Of a stretch of 64,000 nt of DNA, positions 11,180-23,575 are shown one piece after another. A program made the position numbers and the translations under genes. This stretch comes from Hoplostethus atlanticus (lineage: Eukaryota > Chordata > Actinopteri > Trachichthyiformes > Trachichthyidae): contig JAXDDX010000042.1 in NCBI GenBank assembly GCA_034670405.1, positions 3,576,231-3,640,230 on the forward strand, read 5' to 3'. The notes under the pieces are model-generated. The model was not told where the DNA came from, searched no databases, and was given only the letters and a program-made list of their open reading frames with translations. Positions within the stretch are counted from its first letter, which is position 1, and each line of letters begins with the position of its first letter.

Positions 11180-14100
11180 TATTGAAGTGGGACACGAAGG
11201 CTGCAATTACATCCTCCTTTGCTGGTCTCTCATACTGGGCACATAGGTCGTCTGGGACAGGGATCTTCAACAATTCATTAGAATATGGTTGAGGGTCCTG
11301 TAACACGTACTCAAACAGGAGGTCCATCAGCTCATCTGTATAACCTGTATAGTAAATTTAAGTTATGAAAATGCCACTACCTCAATTTTCCATATGTTGT
11401 TGCCTTTCAATTGTTCTACTTAGTAGTTGTGTATTTAGAATAATAAATAGGTGCGCGTTAAACATACGGAAAGTTGCGTCCGTCTTCACTGGCTTTGCCG
11501 TGCACTCTCCCTTCTTGAACTTGGGAAACTGCACTTTGAAGAGTGGGTCACCAGCACGTGTTGTGGCTTGGGGACGGTTAGCATTTTCATTGAAATGCAT
11601 GGCAGACAGGTACAGCCTAAAAAAATAATAATAATTTTAAAAAAGGAATAATTACAGTACTTGCATAGATGTATATACATATATAAAGATGTGTTGAGAC
11701 AGTGTAATATCTTGTTTACCTGCACAGCATTCCCAGAAATGGAAAGACAACATTTTTTCAAATCAAATCAAATCACATTTATTTGTATAGCCCTTAATCA
11801 CCGTTACAGTCTCTAAGGGCTTCACAGTGCCCAACATGTGAAAATAATAAATGGTTAGTACACGACATCCCCCAGCCTTAGACCCTCAGAGAGGACAAGG
11901 AAAAACTCCCACAAACCCTCACTGGGAAAATTGGGAGAAACCTTGGGAGGGGCTACTCAGAGAGGGATCCCCCTACCAGGACGGTTGGGCGTGCAATAGA
12001 TGCCGAGTTTGGGCAAGCAGCGTATACACAATATATGAAAGTTTATTTTGGTGGGACATCCAGATCTGATGGGGCGGCATCACAGCAACGGCAACTCAGT
12101 CAGCGTCATCATAGGACTAGGGGACCATGCAGGCGCCAACACTGCCCACATAGGAGAACGCAACGTCCGCTCAGTCAGCATCGTGCTAGGAGGCGGGACC
12201 AACCAGACGCCAACTCTGCCCAGATAGGAGAACGCAACGTCCGCTCAGTCAGCATCGTCCTAGGAGGCGGGACCAACCAGACGCCAACTCTGCCGGGCTG
12301 CGGCCTGGAACAGATAGGAGACTCACCCACACACACCCATACACACACTCTCACTCACACAGACATGACCAGCGTCAGTGGACAGGAGCAGGTAGACCAG
12401 GAGAATAGGACATGTAGGCAGGATGGAGCAAAGCGCAGGAGCAAAGCGCAGGATGACACTATGGTAAGACTCCAGCGCTGAGGTCTGATGGTGAGGGCTC
12501 AGCTTCTCCACATCCTTTAGGACTCTCTTGTTTGTTAGTGCCTTCTCAAGCTTATACAAAGCTGGGGTGCCTAAAAGAAGAAAAGTACATCTTATTTCTT
12601 GCCACTTATGGAAAAGTGTTAGCAATTCTGTAAAAAAATTTCAACATACATCAACTATTATATCATAAATGTAAAATTCCTAATCAAAGAATAACAGGGT
12701 GTAATAAGGAAACCTGAACAAGCCCGTAAGACACGTTAGTGCAATGCTTGAGTACACACCTGCTGTCAACCATTGTCTCTTGAAATGCGTTCTGGATGCA
12801 GACACTTTGGGAAGATGGGGTCTTCATGGTTGTGGATATCTTGCACGTGGTTGACAATTGATGTCCACTTTGCCACCCTCTCTGGCCCAGTTGTAGAAGA
12901 AGCTGCAGTCCAGTAGATGTGGTTTTTGATACTGCGCTGCCACTTCTTCACTGCGCACAGTCCTTGTCTTTGGAAATCTTTTCGAGTCGCTTAGACAGGC
13001 CTAATAATGTAGAAAGTAAAATTTAGTGCAACTCCTTACCTATTTTAATAAGATGTTGAAGACTTACATGGTGGACAATGCAAAATTAGAAATCGTACCA
13101 AGTTCAACTATCAACTACAACCAAATGGCAAAGACCATTACAATACCTTTCTCCATATGCCAGACGTCGTAAAACTGTGATCTTCAGCTCCCTTAGGAAT
13201 TTCTGGATCTGCGGGTGACGATCGGTGACAATGCAGTCCAGGGTCACACCACCTGCCTCCAAGAGTGCAAGGCTTCTTTTCAGGCCCTCCTTCTCCATGT
13301 GGTAACTTCCACCCACCTCATTGCTCTGTTTGGAAGACAAGGATTTAAAAAATAAAAATGTAGCATATCAAATGTAAATGTAACATATCATAATCTACTG
13401 TAACCGATAATGACATTGTAATATGTTGTACTACTGACATTTGTTTTTAAACAAAGTTTCACTGGTTGAATTGGCAAGTGTTCATATGTACTCACTAACC
13501 TGCACAAGCTGGATATCAATGATGGTGTTACTCTTCAGGTCCATCATGGAGTAGCTGCCAAACTTGGCAGAGTGGCCTGTGTATGGAGAAGGTTTGACGA
13601 CAAAACACATCATTCATAGTTTGTGTGTTTTTCAAGCTGGTACCAGCCCCCCGCATACAAAAACTAATAGATAATACTATATGATAAAACAATGTGAATA
13701 GGTTGAGACAGGAAACTACCTGGTGAGTCAGCCCTCATGTCACCACCGACAATGACCTTCTCCTCCTGGCTGAGCCGCTGCAACATGGCCTCCTGTCCCT
13801 TCTTCCACTTATACACAATAGCCGGCTCGAGGTACGTCCTGGCATGCCTTCAGAATACATTCACATGCATTGCCCTGAAAACCTGGTGGACAGTAAGATA
13901 GATATTTAGAACAGTTGCCCACAAAATATGTCCGATACAAATATTTACAAGTGCAAAGTAACTTGCTTTCAACATACCTTCTCGAGTTTGCTATAAGAAG
14001 CACCACTGAAATATATGGCTGCGGAAAGTTGTAGGTTCCCAGCAGGTGTGCTGCCAACAATGGGCTGGCTCTTCCAATGTCTGGTAAACTGACAATGGGG

Positions 14101-15940
14101 GCACAGCTGATCAACTGCCAAGAATGTACCAAGCCTTCTTGAGCGGACCTGACATGCCCTCTGGCACACAGGGCACATGTCAAACAGCTCCATGAGGCAG
14201 GTCTCATACACAATGTATTTTGGGATGTTTTGGATGGGAGTTGAGTCTGGCCTGCTTTTCAAAAATATGGAAGAACAGAAAACGATAAGCAACAACACAC
14301 AATCTACTTTATCTAATGTGCAGGGCTAATGGAAAATTACTCACGACAGATTTGATGACTCCGTAAAGGTAGTAATAGAATCAGCAGGGTTATATGTAGA
14401 GTCATGTGGCTCAGGAACCTCCATAGAGATGTCCTCATCCTCCTCGCTAAGGTCTAGACGAGGTCTCTTGGCTGGTCTCGTGATCTTAATAGGTGTTGAG
14501 GTAATGAAAGGTTGTGCAGTGAAGGGGTCGGTGGTGTTGCCAACTCCGAAGTCTCGGCAGGAAACTGTTGCCTGGGAACCTTTTATGCAGACAAATAAAA
14601 TGTGATAATCCTGTGAGTGACATTACATTGTGATATATGAATTGATGTAAAACAAAGTGAGCTTTCATGTCTGTCAGCTGCAATGAAGCATTGCTATTCA
14701 GATATATTGTTGGGATATTTGGTAGCCACTTTTATATACAATATATAACAAAATTAATTCATGATCCAAATTGTCTGTCACACTACAAACCTGTACTTCG
14801 ATAGTGATGCAGCATAGTTTTCGTGGACAACTGCGTGCCAACCGATCTCATCTCCAGGGGGTCAGTCTGGCAGCCCACATGCCTTACAGAAGACTGTTGA
14901 GATGTGGTAGCCTAAAGGCAGGGAATAAAAAAAGTTTGATGTATCTATCATCTACAATATTTTTTATATTGTCAAATCAGTAGTGATGGAAAACAAGAAT
15001 TAAGTTACCAGATATATAGACCTAGAACTTTCATCTCAACCAAATGTCTTTCATTTCTACAAGCCATACTATAATGAAAACTGTAGGCTTTTGTTTAGCC
15101 CCCCCCCCTTTGTTAGAAGGCTTTACAGTTTACAACAGCCAAGTCGCCCCCACCCCCAAGCGCGATTGTACTAATGGTGGCTAAACTTTATCAAGCGGAC
15201 ACGACAGACTTATAAAACAGACACTGGTCCCAACAAATAACTTTAAGATGAGCCCTGACTCCAACCAATAACTTTAAAAGATGTGTCCTGACTCCAGCTT
15301 TAGTTTTCTTACTTCTTCTTACACACCCAACAAGCCTGTAGCTAACGTTAGCCCCTCTAGCTCGTTAGCTAACCAGCAGTCGAATATACTAACCAGACTA
15401 CTTTACCAAGCGGACACGTTCGACAGACTTATAAAACAGACACTGGTCCCAACAAATAACTTTAAGATGAGCCCTGACTCCAACCAATAACTTTAAAAGA
15501 TGTGTCCTGACTCCAGCTTTAGTTTTCTTACTTCTTCTTACACACCCAACAAGCCTGTAGCTAACGTTAGCCCCGCTAGCTCGTTAGCTAACCAGCAGTC
15601 AAATATACTAACTAGACTAATGATATCAAAACATGGTGACACTTACCGGTTCCAAGTTTGCAGATGGGTCACGTAGAGTGGGAACTGCTCCATCTTTAAG
15701 CTTCAATTTAGTTGATAGTCCTGTTGTGAACTGGCCATAGTTGCTGAAGCAGTCCGGCGTGAAGTGGTTATCACACACAAACAAAGCTGGGCTAACTGTA
15801 GCCGGGACGTCGCCGTTAAAAATAAAATTAATCCACTCTGTCCTGGCATTTTCGTGTGTTGGGATTCTGTGCAGGGATCTATGTTGCTGGCTGCATCCTA
15901 AAACAGAACAACTCTTGCGTTGGGCTCTTGCAGTAGACAT
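11180..15940 (-). pseudogene. THAP-domain Kolobok transposase, multi-exon, inactivated
   Basis: Exon 1 (15647-15940) starts MSTARAQRK and encodes a C2CH THAP finger: CSVLGC, EWINFIF, CDNHFTPDCF, LKLKDGAVPTL. It is followed by GTAAGT. Later blocks on the minus strand: HVGCQTDPLEMRSVGTQLS (about 14800-14910), the acidic exon at 14346-14574, CPVCQRAC and CPHCQF zinc-binding region (13975-14255), GGDMRADSPG (13720-13760), HSAKFGSYSMMDLKSN (13505-13585), VTDRHPQIQKFLREL (13108-13330), IKNHIYWTAASS (12766-12951), LEKALTNKRVLKDVE (12430-12590), VVFPFLGMLC (11716-11757), HFNENANRPQATT (11470-11605), and ELMDLLFEYVLQDP (11180-11350). Conserved Asp in GGDMRADSPG and VTDRH are candidate catalytic residues. 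An in-frame TGA after VNVF near 13850 and the LINE insert break it. Confidence 0.8.
11758..12445 (-). mobile_element. 5'-truncated LINE 3' UTR inserted in the Kolobok transposase
   Basis: Minus-strand reading ends in ..AAATAAATGTGATTTGATTTG, matching the 3' end of the LINE at 46960-48365 along its length. It separates the transposase blocks VILRFAP and KNVVFPFLG within one exon. Inside, 12135-12300 holds two tandem copies of an ~82-base block (AACGCAACGTCCGCTCAGTC...), present once in the 46960 copy. A 13-base block GCAAAGCGCAGGA is doubled at the 5' junction (about 12428-12453). Confidence 0.75.
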
Positions 15941-16272
15941 GTTGTTGTTGTAGCTCCAATGTTCGCAATGTAAAAACAGCGGCACTGCTGAGAGCTGCAT
16001 TTTGAGACGACGTAAATGGGAGTGGTTGTTCAACTGGGCGTGGACATGCTCTGAGAGGGGCTGGACTTGCACCTTATGACGTCCAAAGGAACCATTTTCT
16101 GAAACGGGCCGTTTTTCTCCTATCTTTGGCAACGTTTTGGGAAAAAGGAAAATACAGAAAAACGGGTTGACTTCCAGATTTCAAATTTTCTCAGTTGCTT
16201 AGGGAAGTAATTTCCTGTGGAACATATATAAGCGCTAGGAATAAACAGTTTTCCATAATATGGGCCCTTTAA

Positions 16273-17940
16273 CGATCATCGTCACCCTCAACAAGGCCCA
16301 CCAGGGATCCCTCTCTCACCCCACCTTGTGGAGAAGACGAGTAAGACACGTGAATACACAGCCTGAGAGACAGAGGGCTAACCCCGCCCACAAACATACA
16401 CCCCTGAAACCACTCCCCATAAAATCCCAGCATGCCTGGGCACAAATCCATGAAGACACCATGAAGAGCAGGAGCATCGACGACAAGGACCAGCCAACCA
16501 CCAGCATCAAGACAAATCAATCCTTTTGACGCCAGTCCATGGCTGATCTTCTGAACCCCTCAGCTCTGAATCCAGGCCTGGATAACTGAGGACGGAATCG
16601 CTGGATACCAGGATGGGTGAATATTAACTCATTTTGGGCATTTAATCTTAAAATCCATAGGGTACTAAACATAAATAATGATATGGTATAATCGGAGTCA
16701 AATTTAATTTCAGATATTTGTATTGACTATCCCAGAGGACCGAGATTGGCCAGGGTCTGTACTGGGTCTTAAAATAGGAAGAGAAACAACTAAAATGACA
16801 GGTGAATTGGACATGGAACACAGGCTGAGAACTGATCTTTCTTAGCTGGCCGCCTTAGAGGAGGGTGTATAGTGTTCGAAGGCTGAAACGCCCAATGAAT
16901 CTTTGGTACACTACTGATGATGTGTTCTGAAATTTAGCTCCACATTCGAAACAAAAAACATTACAAATGAATATTTAAATTAATTATTTATTTAGTGGTT
17001 TAATGGTTTTAATGGTGTATTCAATGGCTCTTATTTGTCTCATTTGTTTAAGATAAAGTAGGTCGCTAACTTATTGCACTCTTACCTTAACACTAGTTAT
17101 GCTCTTAGTTGCTTGTTTAGGAAGGAAATGCACTTACGATTTCTGGTGACTACCAACTGTGGTCGGCCAGTGCTTTCACCCATATACCCCTGATCAACAA
17201 GCTCTCAGGTCAATGGTGGCCCGAAGGAGCCAGGGGATGGGGTATGATTTCCTAATACTTAACCCTATTCCCCAGAATCAATGAAGGCCTAATCTATTGG
17301 ACAGCTACTGAACTCAAAGATCTAATCTCTCCTGAAAAGGTCCCACCCCCTAGGGACAGCAACCCAACACCACAATGCCACCGATCCTCGAGATCAAGCC
17401 GTGAAAGTGTGTCTAGTCAAAGGTCAGTTACAATTACAGGACAGGGAGCACAGAACAGATGCCTATGTGAGCTGTCAAGACTCCAAGGGAACAGCCTTCC
17501 CTCTTCCTCCATATGGACAATTGTTTTGTCATTGAGAACTGCAGAAGAAGAACACCAATTCCAATTCGGCCTTGACCACGGTGGGCTCAGTGGCGAGAGC
17601 CAGGTCAGAAGATTGGGGGGTCTGGACGGAAGGGGAACCCTGAAGTGAGTGTGCCAGTTCATCTCCTTCCCACCATTAATTTGGTGGGTTGGTTTATTTT
17701 TATACACCTAACCCTTTGTAAATGTGTGTGATTTGGGATATTTAAAAAAACTTCCTGTTACACTTTTGCACTGACAAGCTTAGTTCCCCCACTTGAGCTT
17801 CAAGTGTTGAGCTGAACATTTTGCACACACTGCCGTCAGACGTAGGCATATCTGGGGCTGCATGGCAGGTATGCAGGTGGAATTAGGCCTGGCATAACCC
17901 TTTCATTCTCAAGTGTTTTCTCTTGCACACACACATCTCC
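16273..17940. other. intergenic sequence with L2 and PLE fragments
   Basis: 16273-16400 continues the Kolobok target repeat. 16995-17155 matches the L2 3' UTR at 27150-27300 in opposite orientation (shared TTTGTTTAAGATA, CTTATTGCACTCTTACC, GTTTAGGAAGGAAATGC). 17565-17612 matches the 3' terminus of the PLE at 24478-24525 (TTCGGCC, GGTGGGCTCAGTGGCG). No gene was recognised. Confidence 0.6.
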
Positions 17941-18086
17941 AAAGTCACAAATCTTACCCTTAAGGTACCATGTTTCCTTTTTTCAATGGACGTCGAAAGT
18001 CTTTACACCAATATAGAGACAACCCCGGGACTGGCAGCGGTCAATAAATGGTTCCACAAATACCCAGATGACAAACATTCCGAGTA
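17941..18086 (+). pseudogene. Penelope-like RT fragment
   Basis: One frame reads LTLKVPCFLFSMDVESLYT then NIETTPGLAAVNKWFHKYPDD. It is collinear with the PLE RT at 25496-25894 (LTLREPCFLFSMDVESLYTN, TPAGLAAIKKWLTKYPDD). FSMDVESLYTNI is the first Asp-bearing RT motif of Penelope-like elements. Only about 48 codons remain. Confidence 0.85.
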
Positions 18087-19233
18087 GTAGCGCCACCTTC
18101 TGGGCAAAAAAAAGTAACTTTGCCATACTACCACCTAGAGACTCGGGATTTTTTTCTGCCTGCTCAACTTCCTGCCCTGTGCACACACACACAATTTCAA
18201 CACCCTAGTATTTTATCCTAAAAAGTTATGGTAGAATCTTGCTCATATATGACACATGGACCACTTCCGGCCGGAAATGGGTGTTGGACCTGTTACAGGT
18301 GGAATCGGACACCTGGAAAACCCCCCCTAGAACTTGGTTTCATGTCTCTAGCACATTTCTTGAAAAAGATATGAACTTAAAATGCATATACATGAGTGAT
18401 GGTTCACCATCAGTCACACAAGTGTCCCAGTGCCCTGAAACATCAGTGGCTAGTCCAGGGCACTGTTCAGAGTCATTCATTAGGCCCTGTCTTTGAATTC
18501 CAAAAAATTCAAAATTTCAAAAAATTCAAGATTTCATTTCTAACCCTAACCCATCCACCCTCTACGTGAGTTTGGATTACGCGTAGGGAGGTTAAAATTC
18601 ATTAAAAACACAATTTCATGGGTCAAAAATTTAATAAATATGTTTAAAAATACAATTTGTGGAGGACAATTCATGGAAGACAATGCATGGATTAAAAATG
18701 GAATAATAAATATGTTAAAAATGTACAATTCATGAAAGACAAACACGGATCAATAAAAATGGCAAGAAGAGGTCCAATATTGAATCACATGACTGGTTCA
18801 AACTAAAGTGTTCCTACAGTACGCAGAACCCCAACTTCTTCACTTAACTTGTCGAACCCTACTTAAAAAAAATTGTTTTTATATATTGCTTTTGTATTTT
18901 TTTGGTTAAATTTTTGTTTTGTTTTTTCCATTTTTGTTTGGTTAATTTTTAAAATGTATTTATTTATTTATTTTTGGGTTGTTTTCTTTGCTACTTGGAC
19001 TGCATTTGAAGCCTCTTGGTTCCAAAAGCCCTGAGGGTTCTGGCTTGGATGCCATGTTGTTGACATTGGTCGACATATTCCCTGTAGGCCACACTAAGTA
19101 TCTTGTCAGAATGTATGTCAACGAAAGACATCTCCATGGCACTCCAATGTCTTCTGACGGAGTTGGGCAGGTACCTGCTGGGGGTTCGCGGTACCTGCTT
19201 ATTCTAACCCACTATTAAAGCATCATTGAGGGA
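18087..19233. other. no recognised gene
   Basis: AT-rich, with short direct phrases (CAAAAAATTCAA, repeated CAATTCATG near 18600-18740). A minus-strand stretch at 18960-19200 is open (MEMSFVDIHSDKILSVAYRE) but I could not assign a family. Confidence 0.45.
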
Positions 19234-22059
19234 CAGGCCCGTAGCCAGAAACATATTTTGGGGGGGGTCGGGCAACACTGCTGAAAGCTACCGGTAAATA
19301 AAATTCCCACACTGTATACTATAGCCTAATACCCAACCGTATGGTAAATGTCAATGTATTAATGACCCATAGATAATCATCAATAAAACTGGGTCTTACC
19401 TTATAAAACCAGGTCCAATCATCTTTTTTGTCTGCAAAAGATGTCCAGTACCTCTTCCGGTGTCATCACAATGTCTCTGTGCTCCGAGAGCAATGTCAGT
19501 CCATTAAGCCGTCTTTCCGTCATTGTACTGCGCATTTTGTCCTTGATCCTTCCCAGACGGGAAAAACTTCTCTCGACATGGGCACTGGTGACAGGAAGCG
19601 TGGTCAAAACGCGGAGAAGCTTGAAGATGCTTGGAAACAACTCACTGTTACAGGCATTTAATGCCTCAATGGCATTTTGTGGAACATAAGTTGTATCTTT
19701 CCATTTATCCCGCCAGGTGTCAATTTCTGACTTTACAACTTCCAGATGCGGTGACACTTCATCAGGATACAGGTTGGAGAGTGCTTGAGCTGAGCTGTCA
19801 TTCAGCATGCTGACCTTAGATGGCAGTAAGGAGCAGAGGTTGGAGATCACATTTCTGTGTTTGCTGAAGCGTTCCTTCATCTGTGATGAATAAAAGTCAA
19901 GCATGACTATGAAAAGCTTTTGCCGGTAGTGATTTTCACAGGCCTTCAATGGATCCTCATTGCAGTCTATGCCTCTTCGTGGTCGAAATTCAACCCCATA
20001 CTTGGCTGCTTGGGCAGAGGTCTTTTGGAAAATCTGCCTGAACTCTATCTCAGAGTTAGCTCTCATCTCATCTACCTGCTTAATAACTGCATCAGCAGCT
20101 GAAACACAACTCACCAAGTCACAATTTTCCTTCTGAAGGAAGGTGGACAGGTGGTAGGTTTTTGCGAGCATCTTCTCGCTCACATTCATGGACAGCATGA
20201 ATTCTGCATTGGGTCACACAGGGTCTAAAAGCTTGTTGAATGTAAATATTGCGTTGTGGCGTTCTAGTTTCACACAACTTCGTCAGTCGCGTTTTCTTGC
20301 AGTCGGGTAAAAGACGTTCCGTCTCGTGTCGCAGACTGGCAGACCGCAAAGCCGAATCATGGAAAAAAGTGCAGATTTCCGAGACAATTCCAAAGCAATT
20401 TCGCACCATTTGTACAGTGCAGCACTTGTTTAGGACCAAATTCAAACTGTGGCTGGCACAGTGCACATAAATTGCTTGTTTGTGCTTCTCTTTGATTTTA
20501 GCTTGGGCGCCATTTAAACGGCCACTCATGGCAGATGCGCCGTCATATCCCTGGCCACGTAAAAACTGTAAATCAACGCCTGCATTTGTCAACTGGCTTT
20601 CGATTGAATTAGCGATTGCCTCCCCGGTTAACTTCTCGATATCCACAAAGGACAAAAAATCCTCTCTGATGCTATATTGGCTGTCATGCTGGTTCATGTA
20701 TCTGACACAGACAAAGCTGCTCTCGCCCTGAAACATCTTTCATTTCATCTGCCAACACAGCGAAACACTGCGCGGAGTTTACTTTCTGCACCAGTTTGTT
20801 TGTTATCACATCTCCAATGATGCTGATTATTTCATTTTGTACATCAGGACTGCAGTAGCTAGCGTTTGCTGCACATTTACTCAAGTGTTGTAACAGTACT
20901 GTGTCGCCAGATGTAGCCCTAAACCTGAGTAAAGCCCTGAAATTTCCGTCATTGTGAGTTGGCTCATTCAATGTCACTGGTCCTGAATCAATATCACCTC
21001 CCAGGGCGAGTTCTTGGCGACCGCAAAAAATCAACGTTGCAATGATGCTTTTGAGTTTTTCTCTGTTTTCTTCGACTTGCCGTTTTTTCTCAGAATCTAG
21101 CCTCAGTGAAATTGCATCCATTTTATTTTTGAGAACCATTTGGAAATTGTCCACTTTCAAACATGCATCCTTGTGATATGCCTTTTGTGCATGGTCTTTG
21201 AACGTCTCTAAAGCATCTTGCCAGCTTTTCTGTGCCCTCCCTTGCCCACATGCTCGACTGCAAACGCAACACAGTGCTTACAAAAACAGACGTCGGACCT
21301 TGTTGAGTATACTAGCCAGCTAAACTGGTCAATCCAATGATGTTGGAAATGTAGTTTACCTCCTGGTTTTGTAGGGAATGTTTGTCCGATCTTGGCCGTC
21401 CAGTCCAGTGAGTATATTTCTCTTCTCTGTTCGTCTGATATTTTCCCACCAATATAATCCACAAAGTCGCGTGAAAACGTTTCCGAGGTAGAGGGCGGCG
21501 GGTCTGCTAACTCTGGCTCCGTTTCCGAGGAGGGCAGTGGGTCTGCTAACTCTTGCTCCGGAAAATCGGTAACGTTAGTGACCGGGTCATCTGTATTGTT
21601 CTTTTTTGAGTCGGGACACGTTGAAACAAAAAAAAAAAATCACTGATTTTACGAATATTAACTTTACTGCTCTTGCCTGCTTTACACGTAGCTTTCGGCG
21701 GCTCCATTGCTTTTGGAAAGCAAACTATAGAGCTAAGAATCGACCATTTAGCATAAGCGGTGGCAGGTTGCTTAGCTGACTCGTCAGACCCCTGAGCCAA
21801 TCAAAAGCGTGTGATTTTATTTGTTTTACGAAACAGACCAATAAGATATATCATGTTTGGAAGCAAATTAACTGACAGGTTTAACGCCTGTCAACCACGA
21901 TAGATGCAGAGTCATAGGAGTAGGCTAGAGGGGCGGTGACAAATCATCAAAACGGTCAGACAGACCGTGGGCGGTGACAAATAATCAAAACAGTCAGACA
22001 GACCGTGGGGATTTCGGGGGGGTTCAGACCCAAAAACCACCTACCTGGCTACGTGCCTG
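19234..22059 (-). mobile_element. hAT transposon (ZMYM1-like) with perfect 8-bp target duplication
   Basis: The ends are inverted: CAGGCCCGTAGCCAG at 19234 and, read from 22059 on the minus strand, CAGGCACGTAGCCAG. Both are flanked by TTGAGGGA (19226-19233 and 22060-22067), an exact 8-bp target duplication as made by hAT elements. The minus strand encodes an almost full-length transposase. A 39-bp tandem duplication (21933-21971, 21972-22010) lies in the 5' subterminal region. Exact duplication suggests a fairly young insertion. Confidence 0.93.
19419..21707 (-). pseudogene. ZMYM1-like hAT transposase, frameshifted
   Basis: The start ATG at 21707 (MEPPKATCKAGKSSKVNIRK) is followed by a frameshift at a run of ten A/T near 21630. 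The reading then continues: TTF-type zinc-finger region with FCKHCVAFA (21208-21462), DUF4371-type block with LIFCGRQELALGGDID, ILADEMKDVSGREQL (20684-21160), GQGYDGASAMSGRLNGAQ and HCASHSLNLVLNK (20119-20736), and the hAT C-terminal dimerisation block VLTTLPVTSAHVERSFSRL then MTERRLNGLTLLSEHRDI (19419-20198). Three shifts separate the frames. All are small, so the element is nearly complete but not obviously functional; in this noisy assembly some shifts could be errors. The intact enzyme would cut and paste the element. Confidence 0.88.
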
Positions 22060-22457
22060 TTGAGGGAACATGCATCACCTTTTGTAATGTTGTGTGCTCT
22101 TGACTTTCTTTTCCTAATAGACAGTTTTGTTGACCAAAACGTCGGACATCTCGCGAACCGAGAGAGCAGATGTCCGAGATGTCCGATGTCCGAGAAGTCC
22201 GATAGAGACTGAACGGTTTGCGAGCCGCTCAGTCTCTCTCGTTCATCTGCTCTCTCGTTCATCTGCTCTCTCGTTCATCTGCTCTCTCGTTCGCGAGCCG
22301 CTCAGTCTCTCATAGCAGGCAGCGTGAGCGGTACCCAACAGCGAGCGAGCAGGCTTGGGCAGTGTGAGTCGGGATTCATGAGCACTCGGTCCGTTCGATT
22401 TGCTAACCCGGTACTTACCGGACACTAAAAAGATTCGTTCAAAAAGATTTGTTCGTT

Positions 22458-22975
22458 CCTTTCCGTGGATACTTACCTAAATTAAAAACTACAATTCATG
22501 GGTATTACCTAAATTAAAAACTCATTCATGGTATTATGTGAGGTTGGTCTTGTTCGTATGTCTCTTGTGTATGAAATGATAGATGGACCTCTGCTTGCTC
22601 GATGATTGCTGGGCGGATTTAATTCTGGAAGAATAAAGAAATATAGAGAGAATGCAGTCTTCTGACTATTCCTGCTGGTCTCAACTCTCCACAGAAATGC
22701 TCACAACTTTGAGTATGTACTCAATTGTTCACAAGATCACACATTTCACAATACATCAATCAAAACATTTTCATCGTGAGAAAAAGTCAAAACATAAAAC
22801 AAATGTTCAAAAACATACCTGGAAGAATAAAAGAAAAAAGTATGAATCAGTTTCTGACTATTCCTGGTGGTCATCAACCTTAAAAAAGGCACGATGCGGA
22901 ACAAGACCAGCGCCACGCTAAACGTTACTGCATTTTGCTAGCTAGCATAAAATATGACCCCGATCCATCACTACC
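22458..22975 (+). repeat. direct duplication, left copy
   Basis: Pairs with 23053-23575. Compared with the right copy it lacks single bases at many places (GAAGAATAAAGAAATATAG versus GAAGAATAAAAGAAAAATA), the pattern of unpolished sequence rather than of substitution. Confidence 0.7.
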
Positions 22976-23052
22976 TGACAGCAAGGAGATCACATCACCT
23001 AAATTCATGGGGATAAAAAAATAAGAATACAAAATTTAAAAAGACAATTCAT

Positions 23053-23575
23053 GTGATACTTACCTAAATTAAAAACTACAATTCATGGGATACTTACCTA
23101 AATTAAAAACTACAATTCATGGGATACTTATGTGACCGGTCTGGTCCTGTGTTCGTATGTCTGCGTTGTGTATGAAATGATAGACTGGACCTCTGCTTGC
23201 TCGATGATTGTGCATTTATTCTGGGAAGAATAAAAGAAAAATAAGAAGAATGCAGTCTTCTGACTATTCCTGGCTGGTCATCAACCTCTCCACAGAATGC
23301 TCTCAGCAACTGAGATATCGTACTCCAATAGTAACAAGAACACATTTCCACAATACATCAATCAAACACTTTTCATGTGCAGAAAAAGTCAAAACATAAA
23401 ACAAATGATTCAAAAACATACCTGGGAAGAATAAAAGAAAAATAAGAAGAATGCAGTCTTCTGACTATTCCTGGCTGGTCATCAACCTAAAAAAGGACGC
23501 ATGAGCGGGAACAAGACCAGCGCCACGCTAACGTTACTGCCATTTTAGCTAGCTAGCATACAAATATGACCCGCT
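23053..23575 (+). repeat. direct duplication, right copy
   Basis: Pairs with 22458-22975. This copy reads more cleanly. No ORF is carried. Confidence 0.7.

Larger units (their letters stand above)
10577..16272 (-). mobile_element. Kolobok-type DNA transposon with THAP-domain transposase, TTAA target duplication
   Basis: Both ends are flanked by TTAA (10577-10580 and 16269-16272), and the inner termini begin AGGG then TATTRT on each side. Inside, read on the minus strand, are a THAP zinc-finger exon and a multi-exon transposase. TTAA target duplication with a THAP-domain transposase is the hallmark of the Kolobok superfamily; piggyBac shares TTAA but lacks THAP. An uninterrupted copy of the target repeat at 10500-10530 shows the empty site. 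The element carries a LINE insertion (11758-12445), an internal partial duplication (10818-11130) and a stop codon, so it is not autonomous. Confidence 0.8.

Noticed and set aside
10577-16272. piggyBac as the superfamily (TTAA target)
   Set aside because: The coding exons include a THAP finger and a Kolobok-type transposase, not the piggyBac DDD transposase.
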